Source: Mycobacterium sp. E183
Lineage (GTDB): Bacteria; Actinomycetota; Actinomycetes; Mycobacteriales; Mycobacteriaceae
Length of the DNA: 64,000 bases
NCBI RefSeq assembly: GCF_001667735.1
Contig: NZ_LZJN01000142.1
Coordinates: 1 to 64,000, forward strand
Direction: 5' to 3'
A program made the translations under genes and the position numbers. Numbering within the stretch: the stretch's first letter is position 1; each line of letters starts with the position of its first letter. A model generated the notes under the pieces. The model saw only the letters and a program-made list of their open reading frames with translations, did no database searches and was not told where the DNA came from. This document shows positions 41,811-49,669 of the stretch, in pieces.

Positions 41811-42640
41811 GCGTACTGCAAGGTGGGCTGCGGCGCCGGAATCGGGCGGTGGGGCAGCAGCGGTCGCATTGTTTGCAGCGTGGGCGCCACCCGGTGAGCG
41901 CCGTCTTCGATGTTGCGCCAGATGTTCACCGCGGTCACGCGGACCGGGGTGGTTAGTCGCTGATCGAACACCATGCGATTCATCGGTGCGCACACCGACA
42001 CCGCGGCAATCGCCTCGCCGGGGTTGCCGATGGGGGCTGCCACGCAGCCAAAACCCAGCAGCGACTCCTCGCGCTCGAAGGCGACGCCGTGGGCCCGCAC
42101 CTTGGCTAACTCAGCGGCGAGTTGCGAGCCGGTGCAAATGGAAAACTTCGTCTTGCGGGCCTGCAGATCAACGTCGGCCTGCTGGTCGCCATAAGCCAGG
42201 ATGGCTTTGCCGACCGCGGTACAGTGCGCGGGTTGCCGACCCCCGACCCGGGTGGGGATCGCATTGATCAGTCGGTCACCGATCTTGTCGAGGTAGACAA
42301 CGTCCGGCCCGTCCAGCACCGCTAGATGGACGACAAGGCCGGTGGCGCGGTGCAATTCGCCCAGCAAGGGGGCGGCCGCGCGCACCAGGCGGTCTTGGTG
42401 CACGGCCAGTGAGCCCAACTCCACCAGCCGCATGCCGAGCTCGTAGTCGCGGCCGTTGCGGCGTAACCAGCGCAGCTGAACCAACCGCTCGAGCATCCGG
42501 TGCGCCGACGAGCGCGGCAGGCCGGTGCGACGCACGATCTGGGCCAGCGTTAGCCGTCCCGGTCCTTCGAAGGCGTCCAGCACCAAGGAGACGCGGTCGA
42601 TGACGGCGGTGGGAGTTGCTGTTTCCAGGGGCGCTGACAT
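41807..42640 (-). CDS. IclR-family transcriptional regulator
   Basis: A 277-residue IclR regulator. The N-terminal winged helix (AVIDRVSLVLDAFEGPGRLT, LAQIVRRTGLPRSSAHRMLE) is followed by an effector domain with PTRVGGRQPAHCTAVGKAIL and ESLLGFGCVAAPIGN. IclR proteins often activate or repress aromatic-catabolism genes in response to a pathway compound. ATG 42640 has GGAGG at 5-base spacing. The 156-base gap upstream holds an AT-rich inverted repeat (42676-42713), likely its operator. It may control the HsaA/HsaC-like genes upstream and the esterase coupled to it. Confidence 0.92.
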   Translation of the reverse strand: MSAPLETATPTAVIDRVSLVLDAFEGPGRLTLAQIVRRTGLPRSSAHRMLERLVQLRWLRRNGRDYELGMRLVELGSLAVHQDRLVRAAAPLLGELHRATGLVVHLAVLDGPDVVYLDKIGDRLINAIPTRVGGRQPAHCTAVGKAILAYGDQQADVDLQARKTKFSICTGSQLAAELAKVRAHGVAFEREESLLGFGCVAAPIGNPGEAIAAVSVCAPMNRMVFDQRLTTPVRVTAVNIWRNIEDGAHRVAPTLQTMRPLLPHRPIPAPQPTLQYA

Positions 42641-42675
42641 CGGTCCTCCGAAGCTCCATTGCATCTGGCTGCGAT

Positions 42676-42713
42676 ATGACTATTAGAGATAACTCAGTTT
42701 GTACCATAGTCAT
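42676..42713. promoter_or_regulatory. Inverted repeat upstream of iclR-type gene
   Basis: ATGACTAT (42676-42683) and ATAGTCAT (42706-42713) are perfect 8-bp inverted arms with a 22-base spacer, in an AT-rich island between the KSTD-like gene and the IclR gene. It is 36 bases upstream of the IclR start and probably covers its promoter. Binding by IclR itself is the simplest guess. Confidence 0.5.
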
Positions 42714-42796
42714 GTGCGCGTTGTCACATGGCATGCCAAAAGCGCCACCGGCCACAGCTGTGTCGGGTGCGGGATGTAGGGATCAGTGCAGGCCGG

Positions 42797-44263
42797 TCAG
42801 CCCTTGGCCGCGGATCGGCCCGCGCGGCGGCCGTAGAAGCTGCCGTCACCGAGCGAGATGCCGCTGGCGTAGCCCCACGCGGCCAGCCCGGCCGTGCAGC
42901 GGCCGGCGGCGAAGAGGCCGGGTATGGGTTCGCCGCTGACGTGCAGCACCTCGGCGTCCAGCGTGGTGGCCAGGCCGCCCAGGGTGAAACCGCCGGTGTT
43001 CTCCCGCAGGTCGACGGCGCCGACCGGCGAACCGATGGGCCTCAACCACTCCGGCTTCTTGTGCAGCAGCGGGTCCTCGCCGCGGGCGGCGCCCTCGTTG
43101 TAGGCGGCGACGGTCGCCTGCAGGGAACCCGGCGCCAGGCCCATCTCGCGCTCCAGGTCGGCGACGGTGTCGGCCACCCAGGTCGCCGGGCGCAGCATGA
43201 ATTTCGGGGACCACGACGCCATCGCCTCTTGCTGGGCGTCGTCGTCGATGATCAGGAAGGCGATGTTGTCCTGCTGGTAGAGCGTGAGCTGGCCGATGCG
43301 GCCCGGATAGGTGTCCTCGGCAACGTAGCGCTGGCCGCGGCCGTTGACCAGGATGCCGCGCACCAGTTGCTGGGGGTCGATGAAGATCGCGACCTCGGTG
43401 GCGTCCATGTGCGCCAGATCGGCGCCCAACGCCTGGGCCATGCGGATCGCCTGCCCGTCGTGCTGCTCGATGGACGCGGCCGGGCGGCCCGCGATTCGCG
43501 GGGCGTAACGAGCCACCATCGCGTCGTTGTAGGCGAAGCTGCCGGTCGCGAGCACCACGCCCTTGCGGGCACGCACCGCAATGTCGTTGCCGTACTGGCG
43601 CGCCCGGATCCCGACCACCCGGCCGTCGGCTTCGACGATGAGGCGTTGCACCCGCACGTCGAAGAGTGCGCGTGCGCCGACGGCGGTGGCGGTCTCGACG
43701 AGCGGCTTCATCAGCATGTAGCCCGCGCTGGCCTCGCCCTGCTTCTTGTTGGACATCTGCGGGACGTGCCCGCGCGGGGCGGGGGAGGCGATCGTGTTGA
43801 AGGGGTAGGCGTTTTCGCCGCCGCTGTACATCAGGCCCTGGTCACCCATCGGTTCCCAGCCCGGTTCGGAGAAGAATTCCGCCTTGAACGGAACGCCGCA
43901 GCCGACCAGCCAGTCGAAGTGGGCCACGCTGCCGGCGCAGTAGTCGGCGACCCGCTCCGGGTCGGCGCCGGGCCCCATCGCGACGTTGAGGAAGGCCGCC
44001 ATGTTGTCGACGGAATCGTCGAAGCCGCAGGCTTTCTGCAGCGGGGTGCCGCCGCCGAGGTAGATGAACCCGCCGGCCATCGCCGCCGCCCCGCCCCAGG
44101 ATCCGGTCCGCTCCAGGACAAGAACCTCGGCGCCGGAGCGCGCCGCCTCCACCGCCGCGGCGGCGCCAGCCACCCCGTAGCCGGCGATGACCACGTCGGC
44201 CTCGTCGTCCCACGACGTGATCGACGCGGCCGGGACCGGCGTGACGTCGGTATCCGGCGTCAT
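42797..44263 (-). CDS. FAD-dependent 3-ketosteroid dehydrogenase-like protein (delta4-(5alpha)-KSTD type)
   Basis: A 488-residue FAD protein, close to the roughly 489-residue delta4-(5alpha)-3-ketosteroid dehydrogenase of Rhodococcus jostii and shorter than KstD. It shows ADVVIAGYGVAGAAAAVEAA near residue 23, WGGAAAMAGGFIYLGGGTPL near 58, KGVVLATGSF and the C-terminal RCTAGLAAWGYASGISLGDG followed by SFYGRRAG. That enzyme type inserts the C4-C5 double bond into 5alpha-steroids. The subclass is a by-eye match; another KSTD-family reaction is possible. ATG 44263 overlaps the HsaC-like stop (ATGA). Confidence 0.82.
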   Translation of the reverse strand: MTPDTDVTPVPAASITSWDDEADVVIAGYGVAGAAAAVEAARSGAEVLVLERTGSWGGAAAMAGGFIYLGGGTPLQKACGFDDSVDNMAAFLNVAMGPGADPERVADYCAGSVAHFDWLVGCGVPFKAEFFSEPGWEPMGDQGLMYSGGENAYPFNTIASPAPRGHVPQMSNKKQGEASAGYMLMKPLVETATAVGARALFDVRVQRLIVEADGRVVGIRARQYGNDIAVRARKGVVLATGSFAYNDAMVARYAPRIAGRPAASIEQHDGQAIRMAQALGADLAHMDATEVAIFIDPQQLVRGILVNGRGQRYVAEDTYPGRIGQLTLYQQDNIAFLIIDDDAQQEAMASWSPKFMLRPATWVADTVADLEREMGLAPGSLQATVAAYNEGAARGEDPLLHKKPEWLRPIGSPVGAVDLRENTGGFTLGGLATTLDAEVLHVSGEPIPGLFAAGRCTAGLAAWGYASGISLGDGSFYGRRAGRSAAKG

Positions 44264-45168
44264 AGCCGCATGGCCGCGGGCATTTCGCCGATCCACTGGT
44301 GACCCCAGTAGCTGTCGGCGGTGATTTCCTCTGCGGTGTAATAGGTTTCGTCGACGCGCATGCCGTCGGTGCCGAACTCGATGTCCCAGTCGCCGGGAGC
44401 CCGGACGTAGAACGACACCATCTTGTCGTTCGTGTGCCGGCCCAGCGTGGAGGACAGCTGGAAGCCCTCGGCGTTCACGCGGTCCAGCGCCTGGCCCACC
44501 GCGTCGAGGGTGTCGACCTCCACCATGATGTGCACCAGGCGCGGGTCGCGCTGATGTGCGGCCGGCACGATCGCCAGGCTGTGGTGCCGTTCGTTGATGC
44601 CCAGGAAGCGAACCCGCACGGGCCCAAACTCTTTCGGCAGCGGCACCCGGAACGCTCCCCGGGAGCGGAACCCCAGCACCTCGGTGTAGAAGTCGAACAG
44701 CCCGCCCGGGTCCATCGCGGGCACGACGACATGGCCCATGCCCTGGTCACCGGTGACGAATTTGGCGCCGAACGGGGTGATGACCGGGCTGTGGTCGAGC
44801 ACCGCGCCATGGAACACCTCGAGCGTGGTGCCGGCCGGGTCTTCGAAGGTGATGACCTCTTCCACGCGTCGGGCCTCGGCCTCGTCGGGGGACAGCTGCT
44901 TGAACGGGGTGCCGGCGGCGTCCAGGGTCGCCTTGACCCGTTGCAGCGCCGGGTGGTCGCGTACCTCCCAGCCGATGGTGAGCACCCGGTCGGTCTCGCC
45001 GGGCACCACGATGAGCCGGGCGGCGCGCTCGTCCATCCGCAGGTACAGCGCCTCGGGGTCGGGGCCCTTACCCTCGGCGAAACCCAGGACACCGAAGGCG
45101 AATTGCCGCCAGCGGTCGATGTCGTTCGTCGAAATCGTGATGTAGCCCAGGCTTTTCAGGTCGGTCAC
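44260..45168 (-). CDS. Extradiol ring-cleavage dioxygenase, HsaC/BphC-like
   Basis: A 302-residue two-domain type I extradiol dioxygenase (HsaC about 300). The Fe(II) ligands expected by position are His146 (GMGHVV), His213 (LVHIMVEV) and Glu264 (WDIEFGTDG); His195/His196 in NERHHSLAI and Tyr254 in SFYVR also match the family's active site. It opens a catecholic A ring by meta-cleavage, as HsaC does for 3,4-DHSA. GTG 45168 has GGAG 5 bases upstream and lies 8 bases after the HsaA-like stop. HsaA/HsaC pairing is as in the cholesterol pathway, but this copy has different neighbours. Confidence 0.92.
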   Translation of the reverse strand: MTDLKSLGYITISTNDIDRWRQFAFGVLGFAEGKGPDPEALYLRMDERAARLIVVPGETDRVLTIGWEVRDHPALQRVKATLDAAGTPFKQLSPDEAEARRVEEVITFEDPAGTTLEVFHGAVLDHSPVITPFGAKFVTGDQGMGHVVVPAMDPGGLFDFYTEVLGFRSRGAFRVPLPKEFGPVRVRFLGINERHHSLAIVPAAHQRDPRLVHIMVEVDTLDAVGQALDRVNAEGFQLSSTLGRHTNDKMVSFYVRAPGDWDIEFGTDGMRVDETYYTAEEITADSYWGHQWIGEMPAAMRL

Positions 45169-45176
45169 GTGCTCTC

Positions 45177-46361
45177 CTAGATCAGCGCCCGCAGGGGGCC
45201 CTCGGGCGGATCGATGCCCAGCGAACTCAGCGCCGACGCGTGATAGGTGGTGCCCGGCATGTGGATGGCGTGCAGTTGCCCGACGTGCACGTCGCGCCAA
45301 TACCGTTGCAGCGGCTTGTCCATGCGGGCCGCGTTGCCCCCCGAGCGGGCGAAGATCTCGTCGACCGCCGACACCGCGCGCCACACCGCGCGGATCTGGG
45401 TGCGCCGGCCCGCCGCGCGGTCGGCGAACGACACCTCCTTGCCGGCGGCGACCATGTCGTAGATGCGGTCGGCGTTGGCCAGCAGTTCCTGGCGGGCGGC
45501 GTTGATGTCGGCGGCCGCCTCGCCGATCGCGAACATCACGTAGGGGTCGTCCTTGATCGCGGTTCCGGTGGCGCCGACGCGCTCGCGCTGGTAGTCCAGA
45601 TGCGCGGCCAGGGCCCCCTCGGCGATGCCGATCGTGGCCGCCGAGATGCCCAGCGGAAACATCGTCGACCACGGCATCAGGTACAGCGGTTCGGTCATGC
45701 CGGCCTCGCGCTGGGCGGTGCCGTCCATCACCTTCGTCGCGTCCATCGTCCGGTAGGACGGGACGAACGCGTCCTTGACGATGACGTCCTTGGAGCCGGT
45801 CCCGCGCAGTCCCACCACGTTCCACGAGTCCTCGACGATCTCGTAATCCTTGCGCGGCAGGATCATGTGCAGCATCTGCGGCGGCATGATCGGAACACCC
45901 TTGTCGTCGCCCAGCATCGCGCCCAGGATGATCCAGTCACAGTGGTCGGTGCCCGAGCTGAACTGCCAGCGGCCGTTGAAGAGGTAGCCACCGTCGACGG
46001 GCTTGGCCACCCCCTGCGGCGCGTACGGCGAGGCCATCCAGGTGTCGACGTCCTCGGCCCAGATCTCGGCGGCGACCCTCGGGTCCGCGTACGCCAACTG
46101 ATAGGGGTGCACTCCGACCACGCCGACGATCCAGCCGGCCGCCGGGTCCAGCGCCGCGGTCGCCATCGTCGTCTCGGCGAATTCGCGGGGGTGGGCCTCG
46201 AAACCCTGATACTGCTTGGTTTGCAGCAGCCGGATCAGGCCGGCGCCCTTCATCAGCTTGACCGTGTCGTCGGTGAGCCGGCCGATCCGCTCGGCCTCGG
46301 GGGCCTGGTCGCGCAACTGATCCGCCATCGCCACGACCCGGTCGAGTACCCGTTCGCTCAT
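45177..46361 (-). CDS. Flavin-dependent monooxygenase oxygenase component, HsaA-like
   Basis: A 394-residue protein of the acyl-CoA-dehydrogenase-fold hydroxylase family, the same length as HsaA. Characteristic stretches are GLIRLLQTKQYQGFEAHPRE near residue 42, AAGWIVGVVGVHPYQLAYAD, YLFNGRWQFSSGTDHCDWI near 130, VVGLRGTGSKDVIVKDAFVP near 190 and LQRYWRDVHVGQLHA near 355. HsaA hydroxylates the phenolic A ring using FMNH2 from HsaB; no HsaB-type reductase is encoded here. ATG 46361 has AAGGA upstream. It is the first gene of the HsaA-HsaC-KSTD series and divergent from the second BVMO. Confidence 0.92.
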   Translation of the reverse strand: MSERVLDRVVAMADQLRDQAPEAERIGRLTDDTVKLMKGAGLIRLLQTKQYQGFEAHPREFAETTMATAALDPAAGWIVGVVGVHPYQLAYADPRVAAEIWAEDVDTWMASPYAPQGVAKPVDGGYLFNGRWQFSSGTDHCDWIILGAMLGDDKGVPIMPPQMLHMILPRKDYEIVEDSWNVVGLRGTGSKDVIVKDAFVPSYRTMDATKVMDGTAQREAGMTEPLYLMPWSTMFPLGISAATIGIAEGALAAHLDYQRERVGATGTAIKDDPYVMFAIGEAAADINAARQELLANADRIYDMVAAGKEVSFADRAAGRRTQIRAVWRAVSAVDEIFARSGGNAARMDKPLQRYWRDVHVGQLHAIHMPGTTYHASALSSLGIDPPEGPLRALI

Positions 46362-46473
46362 GTTGGTGTCCTTACGTCTGGGGGGCTTAGTAATGGTCTA
46401 CCGCAGTTCGTGCCCCAGCCGAAGCCGTTCCCGATGAGCGGAAGAAAATGCGGCCGGAATCGACTGCACAACG

Positions 46474-46505
46474 CGGCGCGCACGCGCCGGGCCTGGCACG
46501 CCAGG
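46474..46505. promoter_or_regulatory. Two adjacent inverted repeats in hsaA-BVMO divergent region
   Basis: CGGCGCG-CA-CGCGCCG (46474-46489) and CCTGGC-AC-GCCAGG (46492-46505) are perfect inverted repeats separated by two bases, in 46362-46646 between the divergent hsaA-like and BVMO genes. A further imperfect copy of the 17-bp palindrome (TTCCCGATGAGCGGAA) starts at 46428. They may be operators or GC-rich chance. Confidence 0.35.
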
Positions 46506-46632
46506 ATGACGCCCTCCAGCCGGTCGCAGGGCCGGTCCGCCTCCGAAGGTGCGCGCGCCCGATAGCCGGGACAACGTCACCGCCGTGTCCGGTGACCGGG
46601 AACCGGCCCGGCGGTCGACGGGCGATAGGACA

Positions 46633-46638
46633 TACCGT
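46633..46638 (+). promoter_or_regulatory. Putative -10 box (TACCGT) for leaderless second BVMO
   Basis: TACCGT fits TANNNT and ends 8 bases before the GTG at 46647, the same box and spacing as at the kstD-like gene. Confidence 0.4.
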
Positions 46639-46646
46639 GCGTGCTT

Positions 46647-48251
46647 GTGAGTGGCGCGGAGCTGGTCGATGTCGTCGTGGTCGGCGCCGGGTTCGCCGGC
46701 CTCTACGCCCTGCACAAGCTCCGCGGTCAGGGACTGTCGGTGCGGGTCCTGGAGGCGGCGCCGGAGCTCGGCGGCACCTGGTATTACAACCGCTATCCGG
46801 GGGCGCGCTGTGACGTCGAAAGCGTCGACTACTGCTATTCCTTCTCCGATGAACTTCAGCAAGAGTGGAACTGGACCGAGAAGTACGCCACCCAGGCCGA
46901 GATCCTCGCCTATCTGAACTGGGTGGCCGACAAACTCGACCTGCGCCGCGACATCACATTTCGCGCCCGCGTCGTGTCCTCGGCACTGGACGAAACAACG
47001 CTGCGCTGGGTGGTCACCACAGACGGCGGTGACGTCCTGTCCGCCCGTTTCTGCCTGATGGCGACGGGCCCGCTCTCGGCGGCTTTGACGCCTGACTTCC
47101 ACGGACTCGAGTCGTTCGCGGGCGAGATCTACCACACCGCCGCGTGGCCCCAGCATGCCGTCGATTTCACGGGTAAGCGCGTCGCCGTCATCGGCACCGG
47201 TTCGTCTGGCATTCAATCGATTCCGATCATCGCCGAACACGCCAGGCATCTGTTCGTCTTCCAGCGCACGCCCAATTACAGTGTCCCCGCCGGCAACAAG
47301 CCGTTGAGCGAACGCGAACTCGACGACATCAAGGCGAACTATGCCGAAAGGCGTCGGTTGTCGTGGCGCAGCGGCGGCGGGTCACCGCACATCACGGCGC
47401 CCAAGCCGACGATGGAGTTCACGCCGGAGGAACGTCGGGCCGCGTTCGAGAAGCGTTGGCAGCTGGGTGGTGTGCTGTTCTCGAAAACGTTCCCTGACCA
47501 GATGACCGACCTGACCGCCAACGAAGAGGCCCGAAAGTTCTACGAGGAGAAGGTGCGCGCGGTCATCGACGACCCTGCCCTGGCCGAGCTGCTCATACCC
47601 AATGACCACCCGATAGGCACGAAGCGGATCTGCACCGACAGCAACTACTTCAGCACCTTCAACCGGCCGAACGTGTCGCTGATCAGCGTGCGCGACACAC
47701 CGATCGAATCCGTGGACGCCACCGGGATCAGCACCGCTGGCGTGCACTATGACGTCGACATGATCGTGCTCGCAACGGGTTTCGACGCGCTCACCGGTGC
47801 GCTGGCCAAGATGGACATCATCGGGCGCGGCGGTCGTCGGTTGCGGGACGACTGGTCGCACGGGCCGCGTACCTACCTGGGGCTGGGTATCGACGGATTC
47901 CCCAACCTGTTCCTGATCTCCGGTCCAGGGGCACCGGCCGTGCTGGCGAACATGGTGCTGCACGCCGAGGCGCAGGTGAATTGGATAGCCGCGGCCATTG
48001 CCTACCTCGATGACCACGGGCTGGCCGCGATCGAAGCGACCCGCGACGCGGTCGACGGCTGGGGAGCCGAATGCGCCCGCCTCGCCGACGCCACGTTGTT
48101 CACCAAGGCGGAGTCCTGGTACATGGGAGCCAACGTGCCCGGAAAGCCAAGGGGATTCATGCTATTCGTCGGCGGCTTCGCCGCCTATAACGACATCTGC
48201 GCCGAGGTTGCCGGGGCCGGTTACCCGGCCTTCGATCTGGTCGAGAGGTGA
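46647..48251 (+). CDS. Baeyer-Villiger monooxygenase (cyclohexanone-monooxygenase type)
   Basis: A 534-residue flavoprotein of standard BVMO length. FAD motif VVVVGAGFAGLYALHKLRGQ near residue 9, GGTWYYNRYPGARCDVES near 44, fingerprint FAGEIYHTAAWP near 157 and second nucleotide motif VIGTGSSGIQ near 180 are intact. It converts a ketone to an ester or lactone, with NADPH and oxygen; steroid ring-D or side-chain ketones are plausible. GTG 46647 is favoured by the TACCGT box; GTG 46641 is in frame. It is followed at once by a mycofactocin-type SDR and a thioesterase, and is divergent from hsaA-like. Confidence 0.93.
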   Translation: MSGAELVDVVVVGAGFAGLYALHKLRGQGLSVRVLEAAPELGGTWYYNRYPGARCDVESVDYCYSFSDELQQEWNWTEKYATQAEILAYLNWVADKLDLRRDITFRARVVSSALDETTLRWVVTTDGGDVLSARFCLMATGPLSAALTPDFHGLESFAGEIYHTAAWPQHAVDFTGKRVAVIGTGSSGIQSIPIIAEHARHLFVFQRTPNYSVPAGNKPLSERELDDIKANYAERRRLSWRSGGGSPHITAPKPTMEFTPEERRAAFEKRWQLGGVLFSKTFPDQMTDLTANEEARKFYEEKVRAVIDDPALAELLIPNDHPIGTKRICTDSNYFSTFNRPNVSLISVRDTPIESVDATGISTAGVHYDVDMIVLATGFDALTGALAKMDIIGRGGRRLRDDWSHGPRTYLGLGIDGFPNLFLISGPGAPAVLANMVLHAEAQVNWIAAAIAYLDDHGLAAIEATRDAVDGWGAECARLADATLFTKAESWYMGANVPGKPRGFMLFVGGFAAYNDICAEVAGAGYPAFDLVER

Positions 48252-48253
48252 CG

Positions 48254-49054
48254 ATGAAGAGACTGGTTGGCAAGGTCGCGCTGGTCACCGGCGCAGGCAA
48301 GGGCACGGGACGGGTGCATTGTCAGCGCCTCGCCGACGAGGGTGCAGATGTGATCGCGCTCGATGCCGCCGCGGCGAGCGACGAGTTGCTCGACACTGCA
48401 AGGGATGTCGAAAGCCGCGGTCGACGCTGCGTGACGGGCGTTGCCGACGTGAGTGACTTGGAGGCCGTCACCGACGCCGTAGCGGCCGGCGTCACGGCAC
48501 TGGGGCGCCTCGACATCGTCGTCGCGAACGCCGGAATCCACATTGCGGGCGGACGGACATGGGAACTTGACTCCCGGGATTGGCATCGCACGCTCGACAT
48601 CAACCTGACCGGCGTGTGGCACACGGTCAAGGCCGGCGTACCGCGCATGGGCGACGGCGGCGCCATTGTCATCATCAGTTCCACCAATGGTCTTCGCGGG
48701 ACGCCCAATTCCGCGGCGTACACGGCGAGCAAGCACGCGGTGGTCGGGCTGGCGCGCACTCTCGCGAACGAGCTCGGCCCTACCGGCATCCGGGTCAACA
48801 CGGTTCATCCGGGGCCGGTCGCGACCCCGATGATTCTCAACGAGGGGACGTTTCGACGCTTACGCCCGGACCTCGAGAACCCGACCGCCGCGGATGTCGC
48901 GGAAGTGTTGCGGGCGCGCAACCTGCTGCCGGTGCCCTGGGTAGAGCCCGTCGACGTGGCCAATGCGGTGGTGTTCTTGGCCTCCGAGGAGGCCCGCTAC
49001 ATCACGGCCACCCAGCTCGTCGTCGACGCCGGCCTCTCGCAGAAGGCGACATGA
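48254..49054 (+). CDS. Mycofactocin-type short-chain dehydrogenase
   Basis: A 266-residue SDR. It begins MKRLVGKVALVTGAGKGTGR followed by VHCQRLADEGADVIALD, and ends LPVPWVEPVDVANAVVFLAS then YITATQLVVDAG; these are the marks of the mycofactocin-coupled SDR family, whose tightly held nicotinamide is regenerated by mycofactocin. Catalytic Tyr/Lys are in AAYTASKHAVVG. It oxidises an alcohol, possibly giving the ketone for the BVMO. ATG 48254 has GAGAGG at 5 bases; a GTG at 48248 overlapping the BVMO stop is possible. The mycofactocin genes themselves are outside the window. Confidence 0.87.
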   Translation: MKRLVGKVALVTGAGKGTGRVHCQRLADEGADVIALDAAAASDELLDTARDVESRGRRCVTGVADVSDLEAVTDAVAAGVTALGRLDIVVANAGIHIAGGRTWELDSRDWHRTLDINLTGVWHTVKAGVPRMGDGGAIVIISSTNGLRGTPNSAAYTASKHAVVGLARTLANELGPTGIRVNTVHPGPVATPMILNEGTFRRLRPDLENPTAADVAEVLRARNLLPVPWVEPVDVANAVVFLASEEARYITATQLVVDAGLSQKAT

Positions 49055-49067
49055 TCGGGCGGTGGGG

Positions 49068-49664
49068 ATGATGGAAGACGACGGCGGCGGCGCGCCGGCA
49101 TATGAACCGCTCGCCCAGTCCGTCCGCCGGCTGATCGACGCGACGATCCGCACCGAGGCCGGCGCGGGTACCGTTGCGGCCGCGAAGAGGCACATCGATT
49201 GCGCCGTGGAGCAATTGAGCGAAACTCTCATGCCGGGCTCGTTCGGTGTTCGCCATCCCTCCGACGGACAACCGGTCACCTCCGGCAATGTGATGATCGG
49301 CGCGCGCAACCCGGTCGCCCCTCCGCTGGTCATTCACCGCGACGCCGGTGGTGTCGTCTGGACGGAGATCACACTGGGCGCCGCTTACGAAGGCCCACCG
49401 GGACACGTCCATGGCGGAGTGTGCGCGTTGGTCCTCGACCACGTCCTGGGCGCGACCGCGCACGAACCCGGTCGACCGGCCTACACCGGCACGCTCACGC
49501 TGCGCTATGTCCGGGGGACCCCGCTGGGTCCGGTGCGGGTACAAGCGTGGGTCGACCGCGTCGAGGGCGTGAAAACCTTCGCGAAGGGGCAGATCACCGA
49601 TAGCCAGGGGATCACGGTCGGTGCGGAAGGCGTGTTCATCAAGCCGCGCGGTGACCGTGACTGA
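49068..49664 (+). CDS. PaaI-type hotdog thioesterase (paralogue of 18117-18692)
   Basis: A 198-residue hotdog-fold thioesterase with AYEGPPGHVHGGVCALVLDH (active-site HGG) near residue 105 and YTGTLTLRYVRGTPLG. It is strikingly like the thioesterase at 18117-18692: both share RRLIDATIRTE or a near copy, NPxAPPLVIH, HVLGATAH and AWVDRVEGVKTFA. Duplication within the locus is likely. It follows the BVMO and SDR after 13 bases and may release CoA from a pathway acid. ATG 49068 or 49071 are both possible, with GGTGGGG just upstream. Confidence 0.86.
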   Translation: MMEDDGGGAPAYEPLAQSVRRLIDATIRTEAGAGTVAAAKRHIDCAVEQLSETLMPGSFGVRHPSDGQPVTSGNVMIGARNPVAPPLVIHRDAGGVVWTEITLGAAYEGPPGHVHGGVCALVLDHVLGATAHEPGRPAYTGTLTLRYVRGTPLGPVRVQAWVDRVEGVKTFAKGQITDSQGITVGAEGVFIKPRGDRD

Positions 49665-49669
49665 GTGAC

